A stretch of 64,000 nt of DNA from positions 38,400,965 through 38,464,964 of the forward strand of contig NC_092628.1 in the NCBI RefSeq assembly GCF_039555335.1, written 5' to 3'. Every line of letters starts with the position of its first letter. Position 1 is the first letter of the stretch. This document shows positions 34,200 through 45,579 of this stretch, piece by piece. The position numbers were made by a program, and so were the translations under genes. The notes below the pieces were generated by a model that saw only the letters and a list, made by a program, of their open reading frames with translations, was not told the DNA's origin and did no database searches. The DNA comes from Amphiura filiformis (Eukaryota; Echinodermata; Ophiuroidea; Amphilepidida; Amphiuridae).

Positions 34200-34907
34200 T
34201 CACTTTTTCTGCTTGACTCCTTTATAATTTGCGACGGCAAACCTGGGGGAAAATTATGTTTATTTGTAATACACTGGTCTATGTGTCACTCATTTTAGTT
34301 TAAATCTAGCGGGTGAAACTACCATACTTATTCTTCTTCACACATCATCATATCTGTACTCTCTGGACCCAATTTAGCTTGTTCATGTTATATTTTTGTA
34401 TATAATATCTCACCAATAAATTAAAACACAATGCTTTGTAACCCACCACTTGAACAGGATTTAGCCAAAGCAAACATAGACTAGATCTATTTAAGAATAC
34501 TATAGACATAGGTAGAGGCGTATTATCCTCTTCAATAATAGGATTAATTTTATTGCCAGCAATATGAAAAAAGACACACATGTAGGACCGAAATAAGATA
34601 CCATTTTGTTGAAGCATGGAAATAGTAGATAAGCTTCGGACTCTAGCCTCGAATGTGAGTCATTGACAATGGTAAATGGAAATGACAAAGGTGCGGAGAA
34701 AAAAATGGAATCGTAAATATGTTATTAGCAACACTCATTAGCTCAAGCTATTAAATATAAAACGTCTGAATACCCCGGCATCATCGTAAATCGACGTAGA
34801 AGCATACACAGGGGGTGGGAGCGGAAGTGGAGGATTTCGCCAGAAAATAGTTTCGCTTGAAATCAAAATTAAATCGATATTCGCGTCCCAAGTGCAACCA
34901 ATTGCAA

Positions 34908-35291
34908 TCAGGAAGATTTTGATTTGATAAGTGCTGCGGGTGTGGCCACAGACTCGCCAAATTTAATATATTGTCTATCGGTTAACCACGAAGGGAGCAT
35001 CATGTTCCAATAAACCTGCAAGTACGTCATCAACAAACCACCTACAATATACCGATGTTTCGGGTGTGTCGATGTGACTGCATCGACCATTGCATCAACC
35101 ACGGGACTTGGATCCGGATAACTTGCAGCTACGCCATTTTCGTTGAATTTGTGCCATCTTTCTACGTAGTCCCGACCGTAGTCGTTTCTAGTTATTGTGT
35201 CCATGGCTTGCCAAAGTCGGTCTGGATAATCATTAAGGTATGTTTTAATGGCAGTACAAATACCATACTGGCCTGGCTCTATGATGGCAAC
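34908..35291 (-). CDS. SDR copy 2, exon 5 (terminal)
   Basis: 384 bp including the stop, same length as copy 1; starts VAIIEPGQYG and ends ALIKSKSS. Mostly conservative differences from copy 1, which suggests selection acted for some time after the duplication. Confidence 0.88.
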   Translation of the reverse strand, partial: VAIIEPGQYGICTAIKTYLNDYPDRLWQAMDTITRNDYGRDYVERWHKFNENGVAASYPDPSPVVDAMVDAVTSTHPKHRYIVGGLLMTYLQVYWNMMLPSWLTDRQYIKFGESVATPAALIKSKSS

Positions 35292-35524
35292 CTAATTATT
35301 TTAAAGAAAGACATTAATTACGTATTACAATCATTCTTATTATATTATTTTGTTGTAGTCATTCAGTAAGGTCTTCTGATTTTGGACATGGTAATAAAAA
35401 CTCAGAAGTATTTGCATGGGGATGTTGACTGGTGAAAATGGTTGACATTGATACTTATCACTTTTGCCTCACAATCTATTACTGTGCTTGAAAAATGTAC
35501 ATGATTTATGATCGGATATCTTAC

Positions 35525-35658
35525 CTTAACACCCCACTTATACATTTCACATCTCAGTGAATCGGTGAAGCATTCTAAGGCGTATTTGGTCATACAGTAG
35601 GGTGCATTGCAAGGCGTCGTATATAAACCACCAATGCTACCAACGTTAACAATACGAC
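35525..35658 (-). CDS. SDR copy 2, exon 4
   Basis: 134 bp; [20 protein letters not shown] then K, the catalytic Ser, Tyr and Lys. Same splice phases as copy 1. Confidence 0.87.
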
Positions 35659-36224
35659 CTATGTTTAAAAATAAAGGTACAAGTGTAACTTTGAATGGAC
35701 AAAAAATTGATATCTGGCACATTATTTTTTCCAATATGTTATATTATAACCAATTTAAGGGGTTTTTGGAAGTAGAGATATAGAGCGAGTGATTTGAGCC
35801 ACAGAAACGTGGACAGCCACCCATCCAGCCTCATTGCTTCGGGTGGACGAAATTATGAAAATTTCCTCAAAGTATTGTCTTTTTATGTATTTGTCTCCTC
35901 TTCTCTTTCTCCCATGTTCTTCCTTATTATTTTCCCCGTTTCCCCTTCAATTTTCCTCTTTCTTATAATGTGGGGTTTCTTTTATAATACGGATCAAGTC
36001 CCTAGTCCCTCTCCCCGAAGAGACAGCTATGGGCGAGATTATGATCTTTAGGAAGGTTAGAGGGGCATAGGGGAGGGAGATTCAGGAGGAAGGGAGAGAT
36101 GAGAGACATAAAGGGGAGATAGCGTTAAAAGATAGCGGGGAGGAGAGATCAAACGAGGGGAGGGGATGGGGAGATTGTTGAAAGCTGTGTGGTTGATATA
36201 ACAACCAGGCGAGGGTCTCGGTAC

Positions 36225-36632
36225 CTTTATTTCGTCGTATTATTGGAAGAAAGGCTTTCGTCACTCGAATTGTCCCTTTGACGTTAACATCATATGTGAC
36301 TCCTCGCCACAACTGAGCCCGGATGTCGCCAGTGCCACTATTGAGATATGCTCCATCGAACTTAACAATAAACAATAGGAAAGAAAGGATTTATTGACTG
36401 TTTTATTGATTTTTCACTACTTAAATGTCAAGTACTATAGACATGATATACATCATTTTAAAGCTAATTTCAAGCAGAATATTTTGGTTGAATATCTCAA
36501 AAATGATGATTGGCGACATCCGGGCTCAGTTGTGGCGAGGAGTCACATATAGTGTCTGATACATTTCCATAGAAGCCCACTCTATTTCACTCCACCGCCA
36601 TATGCCAGCATTGTTAACGACTGCGTAAAGTT
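36225..36632 (-). pseudogene. SDR copy 2, exon 3, interrupted
   Basis: 36632-36550 and 36294-36225 together give the same 153 bp as copy 1 exon 3; the MITE and one TA duplicate lie between. NNAG is upstream and DVNVKGTIRV downstream of the insertion, which falls between the Tyr and Asp of LYDVN. Confidence 0.88.
36295..36547. mobile_element. 253-bp MITE inside SDR copy 2 exon 3, TA target
   Basis: TIRs of about 37 bp starting TGTGACTCCTCGCCACAACT, perfectly paired. TA is duplicated at 36293-36294 and 36548-36549, and copy 1 exon 3 reads catcaTAtagtg uninterrupted. The perfect TIRs indicate a young insertion of Tc1/mariner-type target choice. Confidence 0.9.
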
Positions 36633-37327
36633 CTAGCATTGGAAAGAAAAACCATTCTTTGTTCAAATTGAATATTATGTGTGTTATGATGAAAATAAAA
36701 GTGAAGTAAACTGATGTAAACACCGTCATCATCATCATCCGGCTGCGGAGTAGGTAACCACATGATTTCGCGATGGAGGTACGATGTGGAGGTCATGGGC
36801 TGGTATGTCAAGGGCATGTCTTCTGACATCTTCCTCTGGTAAAGAATATGCTCTAATTGGATTGATTAATAGACTAGCTCTTATTTTTCACGACCTTTGC
36901 CTTTGGCCAGAATAATGGCGTAAGGTCCAGGACTAGAGGCCCGGGTGGGTTCCAAGGGGAGCGTCTGGGATTTTAGCATGAATTTCTGAATGACAATAGA
37001 GAACAACTTCCTCTTCACTCCTCTTCTCTTCATCTCCATTTTGCTGTTCCCCTTCTCCAACTTTCCTTCTTTTTCTCCCCCTTTTCTCTGTTAGGAGATT
37101 CCTAACAGTGGGAGCATATTCCAAGCGGGAAAAGTGGAGGGGTCAAGGCACCCGGTTACGCCACCAGAGCCAGAAACAATATAGAAACTGACTGATTGCA
37201 TTTAAGGAGAAAAAACACTTTGTCTCTAGGCACCCTACCGTAACCAGAGCATCTGAGTATTATGCCCATATCATACTAAGCAATCGCAACAGCCTGCGTA
37301 GCGGTTTTTTGTAATCTCCGACGCTTA

Positions 37328-37548
37328 GGCGACGAAAAAAAGCCTGTTCTACGGGCGGACGGACCTTTCAAGTAGAGTCGGTCGGTCGGCCTTTTTTCTT
37401 TCTTTTTTTTCTGTTTTTTTTGAAAAAACCCAAAAAAATCACCAAAATCTGTAAATAATTTGCAATTTGACAAAAAACAAAAACAAATTGTTCCTGAAAA
37501 ATCTGGGTCGGTCGGGCCCGTAGAACAGGGTTTTCCTTTTTCGTCGCC
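37328..37548. mobile_element. 221-bp MITE, TTA target, GGCGACGAAAAA TIRs
   Basis: TTA at 37325-37327 and 37549-37551; TIRs of about 35 bp with GGCGACGAAAAA and CTGTTCTACGGGC. Copy 1 has the empty site cgcTTAtcgg near 25033. Interior is a ggtcggtcgg motif plus homopolymer T. Fits PIF/Harbinger-type target choice. Confidence 0.8.
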
Positions 37549-37681
37549 TTATCGGAATGCCGATATCTGATTGATAATAATTATTGGTCGTTAGCATACC
37601 CTATACCGTCAAATCGCAACCAGTTGACCTGGAGGCATTATTAATTTTGTCGCTACACTAGAGAACGGTAAATATAATATT

Positions 37682-38110
37682 CCCGGGGGGGGCACTCCCT
37701 ATCTGAAATGGCAGGGATGTGCCTCGGCCATGTTAAAAGTAGGGGCATTCAGGTCAAATGTACAATTACAAAAATATGGGGTCATTCAGTACACAACCTA
37801 AAAAAATGGGGTCATTCGGTATGAAACTTTGAAAAAACAACTTGGCCACCTTGGAACTTTGAGAAATCTCATTATTTCTGGAGGAGAACACAAATACCAC
37901 CTAAATTTGGGAATTAAAAAGGGGGGTCATTGGGTAGCAGGAAATAGAACAAAGGGGGTCATTGAGTACATGAATTTTTTTAAAGGGGGTCATTGGGTAA
38001 TAGGTAGGACCATAACACAAAAAGGGGGGTCATTGGGTACAAGCCGGTTTGAAAAAGGGGGTCTATCCCGAGGCACATGATGCATATCTGTTATGGAAGT
38101 GCCCCCCCGG
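37682..38110. mobile_element. 429-bp MITE with 8-bp target duplication and GGGGTCATTGGGTA repeats
   Basis: ATAATATT stands at 37674-37681 and 38111-38118. Ends are CCGGGGGGGCACT-type TIRs. The interior has six or so copies of ggggtcattgggta, a typical array of internal repeats. The equivalent place in SDR copy 1 (near 26265) lacks it. The 8-bp target duplication suggests hAT. Confidence 0.8.
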
Positions 38111-38294
38111 ATAATATTAATACTAGGGAGCTCTAGGGATTATGCAAACCCGACCAGTGTTTGATCACTAGCTATTTTTTAATCGCACGCTGCGACGAAT
38201 ATGATATGAGCATATAGACATGCGAGACTACAATATTTTACCGACCCAAGGATCATGAGGATCTATCTAAGAGACTGCAAGATTTCGAGCTCAC

Positions 38295-38429
38295 CTTGTT
38301 TAGATTCTGAGAGATGTTTGATGACAAAATCCTTCGCAGATCCGACGGCGCCATCAGATGTGACGTCACATGGAATAGCCACTAAACGTTTGCTCGATTT
38401 AGCTACAAGTCGGCGAGCATCTTCACCAT
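38295..38429 (-). CDS. SDR copy 2, exon 2
   Basis: 135 bp, same length and phase as copy 1 exon 2; reads [20 protein letters not shown] then [13 protein letters not shown]. Donor GTGAGC, acceptor ...gttcag. Confidence 0.85.
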
Positions 38430-38825
38430 CTGAACGTTATATAATTGAGAATTCTGGTGATAAAATTGGCTTGTTTGCCTTGATTATTTTTTTTCTTTTT
38501 ACATTGCATGTGATACCTTTTCGACGATAGCTATTAAAACGTGTGAGTGTGAATAAAAAATACTGGTGGAAATCTTCAGAAATAACAGTGGCGTAGCGTG
38601 ACAGTGGCTATCACAGTCCAAATTTGACAAGTTCAAACGACAAATAACAAAAACGGTCGGTGCCCAAATCAAACCCAGTTCAACCCCGGCCCTCAATCAG
38701 ACTTGATTCCCATCGGACGACTAACGCTATACGCCACAGAAATATACTGACACGTGACGGAAATGACGTTGGAACAGAATTCGATAAAATTACAATTTTG
38801 TGCCAAGTTGGTCTACAGTCTGCAT

Positions 38826-39471
38826 CCCAGCAAACACAAAAACGTTTTAAATAAGTTATATTTTGGCTTTTGGTTTAGGTAAAAACGTTTTAATAACATT
38901 AAAATGTCGGGTTATATAAAGGTCATGATAACGTTTTAAAACGTTTTGTATGAAAACACACTACAACAATATTTTTAAATGTTTTCAACAAATGTTATTG
39001 TAAACTATTTTTGCAAACATTTTTGCCAAATATTTTGTCAATACTTAAATAACATTATGTTAAAATATTTGAACCCAGCAAACACAGAAATGTCCTTAAA
39101 ATGGGTTTTTTTTCAAAACATTTTAATAACATTTAAATGTCGGGTTATATAAAGGTCATGAAAACGTTTTTCGCAAAATATTTTATCAACCCCAAAATAA
39201 CATTCTGTTTAGAATGTTTTGTATCAAGTTTTCAAGAATGTTTTTGGAATGTTATCAAAACGTTTTTATACCCTTTATATAACCCGACATTTAAACGTTT
39301 TTGTAAAACATTTTTGTTTGCTGAGCAGTAGATTATCAAAAATGTTTTTAAGGTTATGAAACCGTTTTATACTCTTAATATACCCTTTATATAACCCGAC
39401 ATTTAAACGTTTTCTGACAACCTTTTATAACCTTTTGCGAATGATGTCGAAAACGTTTTGTGTTTGCTGGG
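38826..39471. mobile_element. Composite TIR element, CCCAGCAAACAC ends
   Basis: CCCAGCAAACACAAAAACGTTTT-type ends are inverted at 39450-39471. Internal copies of the same end sequence occur at 39073 and, inverted, near 39310, together with the repeated cgggttatataaaggtcatg and its inverse. Probably a nest of two related elements. In the SDR copy 2 intron 1 region; not seen in copy 1. Confidence 0.65.
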
Positions 39472-39771
39472 ATACTAAATAAGGTTAGCCTACGAATATA
39501 ACCTCTCACAGGAAAATTGAGAGTAGGTTTCAAAAATCCAGGTATCTACAATGTGCGTAAGGATGTTTTCTTTAATTTGCTACATCGGTGACGGCAAATG
39601 ATGCAAAAAATAATGAAATAAAATGTGGCACTTTTCAATTTCCTCCTCCAATTACCGCAGCGTCCATCACCCATATGTGTCCACACTCGTGCATGTGTGA
39701 TGTGTAAAAATCAGAGGTTTGCAGACTGTAATTGTAGACTGTATAATTATAACTTCTTTTTAATTATGTAA

Positions 39772-40053
39772 TGGGCTATTCCATTTAAAATGCACACTAC
39801 CCCTGTGGAAGATTTCAGAAATACCTTCCACAGGGGGCGTATGAATTTTAGATAGAATGAACACTTTGGCAGCTCCATTTGAAACACACCCTCCCTCAGT
39901 GGAAGATTCCGGTTGAATCTTTCTCAGAGGGTGTATGAAATTCAAATGGAGCTGCCTAATATGTTCATTCCATCTGAAATTCATACTCCCCCTGTGGAAG
40001 ATATTTCTAAAATTTCCCACGGGGATAGTGTGGATTTTAAATGCAATAGCCCA
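39772..40053. mobile_element. 282-bp foldback MITE next to SDR copy 2 exon 1
   Basis: The whole element is a palindrome of two arms of about 140 bp starting TGGGCTATT(C/G)CATTTAAAA, with internal ctgtggaagat motifs. It ends 27 bp inside intron 1. Copy 1 has an empty site in the same place (ttaattatgaaaaaagcat). Confidence 0.8.
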
Positions 40054-40080
40054 AATAAACATGCATAAAAATATACTTAC

Positions 40081-40372
40081 CCGGTGCGAGACATCCAGCA
40101 AAGACTTTGAAGCCCAACTTGTCTAGTCTATGCGCTAACCCATGACCAAACCCAGTATCACAACCTGTAATAAACACAGCCCGACCCTGCGGATTTACCC
40201 GTCCATAGGGTATTAATTTTGCTGCTACATAGACTCCAGCGCATGCAAAACACAATGCGATAAAATACGACCCAATACTCTGCTCAACTAAAATGACCAA
40301 GTAGGCCAAAAGGAACAGCAAAACTGAACTGGCGAAATAAGTAATAGGACCGACAGCGGGACCAACAGCCAT
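40081..40372 (-). CDS. SDR copy 2, exon 1
   Basis: Encodes [13 protein letters not shown]..., membrane anchor and [12 protein letters not shown]; starts at the second Met position of copy 1 because the first is ATT here. Donor GTAAGT at 40080-40075. The frame stays open upstream for 100 codons, but that sequence is unlike copy 1 and is not counted as coding. Confidence 0.85.
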
Positions 40373-41690
40373 AATGCAATGTAGAAACGTTATATAAGTA
40401 GGCCCTACCCTAGTAATAGTAACCTCCCGTTGTGCTGAAGCTAAGAGCCGTTCCCACGAAACTCGTATTGGCAGACCTTGAAATTTTATTTTATACTGTT
40501 GCGATTTGGTAGTTCCCAGCATCTTGCGCATGGTAGTGAGTTTTGGCAAACATTTCATAGCGAGTGTGTAGAAGAATTCAAATATTACAGATATAGGGCC
40601 TACTTTTGTAGGCCCTGTGGTTCTTGAGTTATGTTGTAAAGAGGTCTGAAACAACAACAGTAAAACGTACATAACTCATTAACAACATAAATCAAGCAAG
40701 TTTTCAAAGTGTATGATTTGTAGAATGTACCTTTGCAAAACATCAAAGTGGGTTTTTTTCCAATAATATATCATGAAAATCGATTTTTAGCTGCTTCGAC
40801 CAACAATACCTCGTCTACCCTTAAGGTGGTACCATACACTAATCAATCATAAAATGAATTTAATAAATAGATTAGAATATTTATCAAAATAGCAAATATC
40901 AAATTATCAAAAAGTCCAAGTCTGCAATGTTCCTGGTTTTGTAGGAACGGGCTGAACACGTCACTCGTACGCTGGCAGACTTTGACCAACGTAAACGTTG
41001 AACCCTGATAATCATCTTGGAATACCACCACGCACAGTGTCAACACCCTATATTATAAATATTTTTGGTGAGCGACGGGCGATTGGTATTTCGCCGAACG
41101 CAAGAAAAGGAGTCCTATATCTGATTGGCTAGAAATCGATCGCTTAATGATCGCTCAATGGTAAAGTACAAACTCAAAATGTATTCAATTCCATTGGAAT
41201 CAATATTCTATTATCATGATTATTGATAATACATTGTGTTATATAGACATGTGATTGAATATTCTATACAAGCACCTGGATCTTAGGTGAATGGGCTAAA
41301 TGTGTTCCTTTATATAATTGTAAATTCTCAAAATTAAATATATCACAATTTTTATTTACGATTTAAAAATTGTTACTTATAAAATGCAGTAAAACATATC
41401 CACATCAAACAGCAATGGCCGCTAATTAGTGTATTTAATATCAAGTTAGTGTAATAAAAACAAAACCTGGGTTTTACCTGAAAACAAATCGAATTTTCTT
41501 GTAATAGCAACATCATATGGGGTACTAGAGCATACGCAATTCGTAATAATGTGTAGAATAGAAACTTGGTGGTATCTCATATGATAGTCGTATGGTGTAA
41601 ATGGTATGCTTAGCCTGAGTCGCTCGGCCTATCTCGAACAAAATCGCCATGCGTAGCTATTGAAAAACGAGAGGATTCGCCATACTATCA
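40373..41690. other. 5' flank of SDR copy 2
   Basis: No gene. 40980-41050 shares gttgaaccctgataatcatc with the flank of copy 1. The rest is AT-rich and shows nothing I can name. Confidence 0.4.
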
Positions 41691-42100
41691 CGGCAATTTT
41701 TGACACGAAGATATAGGGATGATACTGATGATGACGCTGTGCCACGACCTCTTACCTCCAGACCTCATCGACATAGACTTCTGTAACACTCAAATGCCAT
41801 CCCATGATTACAATACCAGACATGCTAACGACCCCATCTTCAAAATCACTAAAACAGTCCTCGCTAGGTACATGTCTAAATCCCAAGGCCCTCTCCTCTG
41901 GAAAAACATGCCAAAACATCTACTCACATACCATTCTCTAGCTTCAATCAAAAATAACTTGAAGAAGACTCTTATTGGTTTATATGGTACTGATATGCCC
42001 CCTTAATTATATTAAGTTTCTTCATAATATATTAATTCATTGATTCCATTGTAATATTGCTGAATAAAATTGAATTGAAATTGAAATTGAAATTGAAATC
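41690..42100 (+). mobile_element. LINE 3' end (L2/CR1-like) with (ATTGAA)n tail
   Basis: 41719-42006 reads the extreme C-terminus of a Jockey-group ORF2: PSHDYNTRHANDPIFKITKT, then GPLLWKNMPKHLL and ASIKNNLKKTLIGLYG. The 3' end runs into repeated attgaa/ttgaaa (42065-42100), the short-repeat tail typical of CR1/L2 elements. Heavily 5'-truncated. Confidence 0.75.
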
Positions 42101-42110
42101 GTCAACTTTA

Positions 42111-42337
42111 TGTGATGCGATCAAGCAAAATCAGTCAGAACTCGGAAATATTAAATTTTCAGGTTCTTGTTGGATAGTAAAAAGCATTTACAAAGCTGGA
42201 TTTTGCAAAAAATAACAATTGAAATTGAACAACCAGTTCAAGATTTTCCAAAACAACAGGTAACAAAAGAAAATATTTCTTTGTTTGGCTATATCTCAAA
42301 ATCTATATTTCCGAGTTCCGACTGATTTTGCATCACA
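42111..42337. mobile_element. MITE, TGTGATGCGATCAAGC family, copy 2
   Basis: 227 bp with TA on both sides; inverted relative to the copies at 22949 and 45580 (interior aligns as reverse complement). Inserted directly behind the LINE tail. Confidence 0.75.
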
Positions 42338-42339
42338 TA

Positions 42340-43420
42340 TAGCGCACCCACCAATGACAGCGTTCCAGGCAGTTCGGTCAGAGATCAAGAACTCAATACA
42401 TTTCTTTCCGTTGGTCATTCATCTGTTTGATCCATGTTATCCAATTCCAGAATTGTTATGTATCTTTAATGCGCCGATGCGATATTAATTTGTAAGGTTA
42501 TTATCTTGTTATTGCATGATAAGCCAATATCCTATTACATGTTTTGCTTTATAAAATTAATTTCATGATTAATGATTGAATTAAATGAATAAAAAGTAGG
42601 TATGTAATGACAGTGATGCTATTGTTAAAACGTTATCTTGTTGGAAACGCTCAAATAAAAACATCAATTTGCTGTTGATGTTCAAAATGGGACAAGTTTC
42701 AAAAAGTGAGCCGCGGTGGGGGCTTTTTAAACTTGCTGCTTTCTTTACGTTGTTAACGTTTTTTTGTTTGTTTTTTGTAGATTTCCTTTCTTTTTTTGAA
42801 TGTAGCCAAGCAGCTCCAAGCGTGGAAAGTCATCAGGTGACGAAGTACTTCACAAAACGAAAAAACCGAAAATTAGATGTTTGAAATTATGTTATCCTTG
42901 ATTTAAGACAATAAATAATTAAATAAAACTTTATCAGTCGTTTATTTTTAAAAGCGTGACTGTGATGTTAATATGGATACATGATCAATATACATTTTAA
43001 TATACTTTAATTATTCAAGGCTATTCAAAAATACCAGTATTATTTTCCAATAATTTTGGCTATAATACCGCGAGAAATGAAGTAAGAATGTCCGTTTATT
43101 GTCAAACAATGATTGACTGTATGATGATTGGTGTCACTTTTTGAATTAATGAGTTGTTAAAATATTACACTTTGAACAGTAAATAAGATTGAGCATGGTT
43201 TTAGATATATTTTGTACCCAGCGAAAAATATCATAGAACAATAGAACTGAAGAGGTTTAGTGTTTCGTGTAAATATGTGACCATACACCACGAATGAGCC
43301 GTAAATGTCCTAAATTGTATTCTGAGTTACAGTGTAAAATGTGCATGAAGGATGTATTCATAGGTATCTCAAGTTAGTGTTATTATACATGTAGCTCATT
43401 TTGATAGCGCTAGTCAAACA
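42340..43420. other. Intergenic DNA
   Basis: AT-rich. 42345-42410 resembles the SDR copy 1 5' flank (gacagcgttccaggcagttc), marking the outer limit of the duplicated locus. No gene otherwise. Confidence 0.4.
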
Positions 43421-43424
43421 CCTT

Positions 43425-45165
43425 TTAAACCAATCAATCATCCTATTGTTGCTGCAATCCAAGGGTCGCAGTACAGTGCTGTTAGATCGTGACACGTACA
43501 AAGATAAGGTCAATGCTCTTTTGAATGATGGTAACACCTACTCTCGGTTAGATAAAGACCCAACACAACAATACAAAACTGAGTTGAAAGATATCCTGAA
43601 AGATCTGAAGGGTGAAGGTGCTATTGATCAATCGTTATATTATAAGCTGCTTTCTCCCACTGCTTGTGACAAACCCAAGTTGTATGGTCTGCCTAAAATC
43701 CATAAAAAGGATGCCCCGCTTAGACCTATTGTGTCTAGCATCGGTTTAGTGACCCATGACATTGCTCGATTTGTAGCGGACATTATTTCACCACTTGTCG
43801 GAAAGTCGGAACACCACGTTCAGAACACTCAAGATTTCGTTGATCTAGTCAATGACTTACATGTTGATGAGGATGAGTCTGGTTTCCTACGATGTTTCAG
43901 CCCTGTTTACCAGCATCCCGATTGATAGCGCTATAGTTGCCATCAAACGCGCACTCGAGGAGGACGACACATGGAAAAAGCGGACTTATTTGAATATTGA
44001 TCAAGTTCTTCGACTGCTTGAATGCTGCCTCTCCACAACTTACTTCGTGTTCGACGATCAATTTTACAAGCAATGTCATGGCGCGGCAATGGGTTCAGCG
44101 TGCTCGCCCTTGGTTGCGAACCTGTTCATGGAACGTTTTGAGAAGGAAGCTTTAAAATCCGCTCCTTGCCCACCGAAAATTTGGCTTCGTTATGTCGACG
44201 ATACTTTCGTGGTGTTAAAAGACATAGACACTGACATCAAATTCACCATCGAGCCTGAGAACAATAAACAACTTCCGTTCTTATACACTCTCATCACACG
44301 AAAGGAAGACGGTAACCTAAAGGTACAAGTATATCGCAAACCCACGCATATGGACCAATATTTGCACTTTGAAAGCCACCATCCACTTCAACACAAACTT
44401 AGTGTGGGCAAAACACTGTTCCACAGAGCGGATAATATCGTCACCGAGAAAGAGGATCGCGATCAGGAACTTTCGCATATAAAGGGTGCTCTTTCCAGAT
44501 GTGGATACGAGAACTGGACTTTTTCTAAAGCCAATCAGAAAAAGAAACCTAAAACCAACAGCACTGCCACATCTGGTTCTGGCTTTAAAAGAAAGTCGCC
44601 CCTCACGCTTCTTCCGTGTGTGAAAGGAGTTTCAGAGAAACTTAAGCGCATTTTTGGCACTTATAACGGTCAGACCGCTTTAAACCGCTCAGTACTCTCC
44701 GTCAACAGCTTGTTGCTCCTGAGGACAAGTCCAAGATTGTAGGTCAATCAGGTATGGTGTACCGGATTCCGTGCTCGGACTGCAACAGTGTGTACATCGG
44801 GGAGATTGCACGGGCTCTGGGTGATCGGCTGAAAGAACACACGTCACAGAGCAAAGGTACGGTTAAGAGTTCTACTGTCGCAGAACATCTTAAGAACACG
44901 GGTCACAAATTGGACTGCCCCAATATCAGGATTGATTAAAAGGAAAGCAAGTTCCTAAATCGCAAGATAAAGGAATCCATAGCCATCAGACAGGAGAAAC
45001 AAGTCAAGCTCAACAGAGACGGGGGCCGGGATCTTCCCAGAATTTACGACTGTCTTCTAGAAACACCAAAGTCATCTAAGTGTGAAGAAGACAGTCAGCC
45101 AGTCATTACTGCCTGAGGATGGTAACAGTCGGTTACCGAAAATATTAGCAGGTAAATATTTATTT
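43425..45165 (+). mobile_element. Penelope-like element, 5'-truncated, more complete copy
   Basis: Reads KGRSTVLLDRDTYKDKV, KLYGLPKIHKKDAPLRPIVS, VSYDVSALFTSIPID, HGAAMGSACSPLVANLFMER, WLRYVDDTFVVLKD, YRKPTHMDQYLHFESHHPL, then the GIY-YIG endonuclease (MVYRIPCSDCNSVYIG, ALGDRLKEH) and the ending NRDGGRDLPRIYD. RT core, YVDD box and endonuclease are all recognisable; about three breaks. It belongs to the GIY-YIG-bearing PLEs, a lineage distinct from LINEs. A hammerhead-like motif closes the 3' end. Confidence 0.88.
45113..45161 (+). ncRNA. Hammerhead-ribozyme-like motif at PLE 3' end
   Basis: CTGAGGA (45113-45119, fitting CUGANGA), one spare T, stem GGTAAC/GTTACC (45121-45126, 45132-45137) with a 5-nt loop, GAA at 45138-45140, then a 6-bp stem AATATT/AATATT (45141-45146, 45155-45160) with an 8-nt loop, and U at 45161 as the possible cleavage base. 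Same architecture as the motif at 29259-29320, including the spare base and loop sizes, although the stems differ in sequence. Stem I is unclear. Confidence 0.55.
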
Positions 45166-45579
45166 ATTTGCCTTTAAAATTTTCTTGGTTAATCCTATTG
45201 TTGTTTGCTTTGGCTAAATCAAGTGGGGGTTACAAAGTATTGTATTTTGTCTAGGTATGTATAACCAACAATGAACAATGAGAGGACATTCCTGAACCTC
45301 GTTGACTTGGGGATGATTTGAAATGACCGCCAATTATAACTGTTTGATATTTATTACCAGCAATGTGGGAAAAGAGACACATGTAGAATCGAAAAAGGTA
45401 TACCATTTTGTTGAAGAAGCAAATTCCAATAAACCATAACCCCTTACCCCGCTTCTAGATTTCGTTTGAAATCAAATGATATACCATTTTAAAGCTTATG
45501 ATATATCATTTTTAAACACGAAATAAAACAAAATTGACCAGGCGGAATTTACGGCTCATTCGTCGAGTACGGTCACATA

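Larger units (their letters stand above)
34908..40372 (-). pseudogene. Short-chain dehydrogenase/reductase, SDR9C-type, copy 2, exon 3 split by a MITE
   Basis: Paralogue of the gene at 13175-28867 with the same five-exon layout: 40372-40081, 38429-38295, 36632-36225 (interrupted), 35658-35525, 35291-34908. Ignoring the insertion it gives 365 codons with [20 protein letters not shown] and YCMTK all intact, and every splice site is GT..AG. A 253-bp MITE with its TA duplication (255 bp, so the downstream frame is kept) lies in exon 3; reading through it meets TGA at 36526-36528, before the Ser-Tyr-Lys active site. Everything else being intact points to a recent loss, an allele, or removal of the insert by splicing. 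Introns are much shorter than in copy 1 (intron 2 about 1.66 kb). Confidence 0.85.

Noticed and set aside
40373-40672. 100-codon in-frame extension upstream of SDR copy 2 exon 1
   Set aside because: Not similar to the region upstream of copy 1 and without signal-like features; open by chance.
44754-44939. GIY-YIG domain as a stand-alone homing endonuclease
   Set aside because: It directly follows a Penelope-type RT in the normal element order.
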